64,000 bases of DNA from Candidatus Thiopontia autotrophica (GTDB taxonomy: Bacteria > Pseudomonadota > Gammaproteobacteria > GCF-002020875): NCBI GenBank assembly GCA_014384675.1, contig JACNFK010000015.1, forward strand, positions 1 to 64,000, given 5' to 3'. Of the stretch, positions 62,315 through 64,000 are shown in pieces. Below the pieces are notes generated by a model. It was given only the letters and a program-made list of their open reading frames with translations. It made no database searches and had not been told where the DNA came from. A program made the position numbers and the translations under genes. Position 1 is the first letter of the stretch. The number at the start of each line of letters is the position of its first letter.

Positions 62315-63046
62315 TCACTCTGTAATGATCGAGACAGCTGTCCCAACCTCAATATCCAGCCTATCCCTGGCACTTCCCTGGTTGACTGCTATCTCTAGCA
62401 GACCAACCGAGTTGTCATACCAGAATGGCTCCCCAATTGCCCTGTCCGAAAAGGTGGCGCTGTTTCTCACGGTCACCCCATTTATAACTACTGTATCGTT
62501 CCCGCTCAATGATCCTGCTCTTACTCCTGTAATTGCATTACCGTAACGGTCAAGATAGATTACCTTATGGAGATTATGGCTGCCATTTCTGATGCTTGGC
62601 AGGATGGTCTCCATAATGTCACCATCAGATAGAGTATTTGATGAGATTTTGGCAGCAATTGGGGCAAACAGATCCCTGCCATGGAATGTATTAGAGAGAT
62701 GATCAGGCTCCCACATGATTTGAAAATATGAAACACTCTCTGCCCTTGCAGTAACCTGGTCGAAGATCCCATTTTCCGGACCAATAAACCAGTTTCCATC
62801 TGCATGGAGTACCACTGCCCTGCGCTTGCCCCCAACCCCGGGATCTACCACTGAGAGAAAGATTGTTCCCTTTGGAAAATATGGAACATGGCTAACCAGG
62901 AAGTGAGAAGCAGCCTCTATATTGAATGGAGCAAGGTCGGAGACCAGATCAACTATCTCTCCATCTGCACTGTGCATAAATAGTGCAGATCGCATCTGAG
63001 CCAGATAGGGGCTCCCAACACCAAAATCTGTAACAAGAATAATCAT
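62315..63046 (-). CDS. SAM hydroxide adenosyltransferase (DUF62)
   Basis: 243-aa DUF62 protein that cleaves S-adenosylmethionine with water to adenosine and methionine; relatives include fluorinase/chlorinase. Motifs: LVTDFGVGSPYLAQMRSALF with the substrate Asp, VVDPGVGGKRRAVVL, WFIGPENGIFDQV, FHGRDLFAPIAAKI, and YLDRYGNAITGV. Nothing suggests halogenase specificity. It shares a unit with the small CxxC gene. Confidence 0.9.
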   Translation of the reverse strand: MIILVTDFGVGSPYLAQMRSALFMHSADGEIVDLVSDLAPFNIEAASHFLVSHVPYFPKGTIFLSVVDPGVGGKRRAVVLHADGNWFIGPENGIFDQVTARAESVSYFQIMWEPDHLSNTFHGRDLFAPIAAKISSNTLSDGDIMETILPSIRNGSHNLHKVIYLDRYGNAITGVRAGSLSGNDTVVINGVTVRNSATFSDRAIGEPFWYDNSVGLLEIAVNQGSARDRLDIEVGTAVSIITE

Positions 63047-63088
63047 AGTGTCTGATGATATCGCGTTTTTTTATTTTCACCAGAAAAA

Positions 63089-63119
63089 GAAAAAGCCGGA
63101 TATCTATCCGGCTTTTTTC
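63089..63119 (-). terminator. Terminator of the alpha (rplQ) operon
   Basis: Perfect stem GCCGGATA (63095-63102) with TATCCGGC (63105-63112), T-runs on both sides, so bidirectional; on the minus strand it follows the rplQ stop by about 20 bp. Confidence 0.9.
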
Positions 63120-63139
63120 AGAACTTGTCAGGGATATTC

Positions 63140-63541
63140 TTAATCCTCTGAATCGTCCTCAATATCGTCATCCAGATCTACAACAGGACGGTCAACCAGC
63201 TCTACCATGGCCATTGGGGCCTTGTCACCAGCACGGAAACCGGCCTTGAGAATACGGATATAGCCTCCAGGACGCTCTGTATAGCGAGGACCCAGCTCGG
63301 TGAATAGTTTGGTGACCATCTCGCGGTCACGCATGCGGTTGAAGGCGAGACGGCGGTTTGCAACACTATCGGATTTGGATAATGTAATCAGCGGCTCTAC
63401 AACACGGCGCAGCTCTTTGGCCTTTGGCAATGTTGTACGAATCAGCTCATGCTGAATCAGAGAGTTGCTCATGTTACGAAACATAGCCTTACGATGGCTG
63501 CTGTTTCTGTTTAGTTGTCTACCACTATGACGATGACGCAT
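63140..63541 (-). CDS. rplQ: 50S ribosomal protein L17
   Basis: 133-aa L17 ([20 protein letters not shown] at the start; [29 protein letters not shown]-like [20 protein letters not shown]) with an acidic C-terminus. Follows rpoA by 50 bp and ends the alpha operon. Confidence 0.97.
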   Translation of the reverse strand: MRHRHSGRQLNRNSSHRKAMFRNMSNSLIQHELIRTTLPKAKELRRVVEPLITLSKSDSVANRRLAFNRMRDREMVTKLFTELGPRYTERPGGYIRILKAGFRAGDKAPMAMVELVDRPVVDLDDDIEDDSED

Positions 63542-63591
63542 GATCTTATCCGTTTATTTATCTATATTATTCGCTATCTGACGAATTTTAA

Positions 63592-64000
63592 TTAAGCTGA
63601 CTCTTTCTCATCTCGAATGCTTGCTGGTGGCCAGTTCTCGAGACGAACACCAAGTGAAAGTCCGCGTGACGCCAACACATCCTTAATCTCATTAAGTGAC
63701 TTCTTGCCAAGATTTGGTGTTCTCAACAACTCGGTCTCGGTGCGCTGAATCAGATCACCAATATAGAAGATGGCTTCTGCCTTGAGACAGTTGGCTGAAC
63801 GTACAGTCAACTCCAAGTCATCTACAGGGCGCAACAGAACTGGATCTACCTCTGGCTCCGGCTCTACCCCTTCCTCATCTTCCTCTTCTGTATGCAGATC
63901 TACAAATGACTCCAGCTGAGTCTGCAAAATTGTTGCAGCACGGCGAATTGCCTCTTCTGGGTCAATAGTACCGTTGGTCCGCAGGTCAATAACCAGGCGA
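63592..64000 (-). CDS. rpoA: RNA polymerase alpha subunit, C-terminal part (cut by window edge)
   Basis: The coding region continues past the window. Visible: the end of the N-terminal assembly domain ([20 protein letters not shown]), an acidic linker ([19 protein letters not shown]) and the complete C-terminal domain ([40 protein letters not shown]) that contacts UP elements and activators. Last 135 residues seen. Confidence 0.97.
   Translation of the reverse strand, partial: RLVIDLRTNGTIDPEEAIRRAATILQTQLESFVDLHTEEEDEEGVEPEPEVDPVLLRPVDDLELTVRSANCLKAEAIFYIGDLIQRTETELLRTPNLGKKSLNEIKDVLASRGLSLGVRLENWPPASIRDEKESA

Noticed and set aside
62315-63046. DUF62 protein as a fluorinase or chlorinase
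   Set aside because: No halogenase-specific loop or biosynthetic neighbours; the ordinary SAM hydrolase form explains the sequence.

Overview
The window reads as part of a gammaproteobacterial chromosome of moderate GC content. The evidence is the zapA - 6S RNA - 5-formyl-THF cyclo-ligase trio, the divergent ssb/uvrA pair, bamD facing rluD, and the rplQ-rpoA end of the alpha operon. I cannot name the species. A chemolithotrophic, sulfur-oxidiser-like relative is possible but not shown. Gene density is high, with many ATGA/TGATG stop-start overlaps. I saw no tRNA, rRNA, CRISPR array or intact insertion sequence.

Layout. 0-4.4 kb: pepP and a UPF0149 gene, then the coiled-coil/zapA/6S/fau locus, a 46-bp perfect palindrome and two small Gly-rich membrane proteins. 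4.4-10.9 kb: yaaA, a coupled MoxR ATPase / VWA / unknown-protein operon, ilvA and rpiA. 10.9-15.2 kb: an accessory regulatory region with an OmpR/EnvZ-like two-component system, two tandem intergenic small-RNA candidates, a 47-aa membrane protein, an ArsR regulator and several very small genes. 15.3-19.1 kb: a giant FAD/FeS oxidoreductase. 19.3-30.2 kb: a 12-gene corrin-ring operon behind a cobalamin riboswitch, with cobalt transporter cbtAB. 30.3-37.7 kb: a Rossmann protein, CDF and AEC transporters, and a TRAP transporter operon interrupted by a relic of a type I restriction locus (hsdS tail plus fic). 37.4-44.5 kb: thioredoxin-like protein, ROK kinase and the late cobalamin genes (cobD, cbiB, cobQ, cobS, cobT, cobU). 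44.6-64 kb: PilX-like pilin, PilB-like ATPase, nadC, def, gcvR-like, pgeF, rluD, bamD, nadE, hemH, mobA-mobB-moeA, ssb, a YajR-like transporter, uvrA, a SAM hydrolase-like gene, rplQ and rpoA (cut by the window edge).

Most interesting signal. Four copies of one promoter architecture lie within 3 kb: a 17-bp direct repeat (GTMATCnnnnnGTAACA, 11-bp period), then exactly 9 bp, then a -10 hexamer. They precede the two-component operon itself, both small-RNA candidates and the 47-aa membrane protein. This looks like a compact, self-contained envelope-stress-type regulon. Its first RNA exposes a CUCCUCCUCCUC tract that could mask Shine-Dalgarno sequences.

Together the two cobalamin clusters encode nearly the whole early-cobalt-insertion route (CbiX, CbiL, CobJ/CbiH, CbiF, CbiG, CbiD, CbiET, CbiC, CbiA, CobO, CbiP, CbiB, CobU/S/T). 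No precorrin-6A reductase (CbiJ/CobK) was found here. CobJ carries a C-terminal extension that resembles heme-handling HemS/ChuX proteins.
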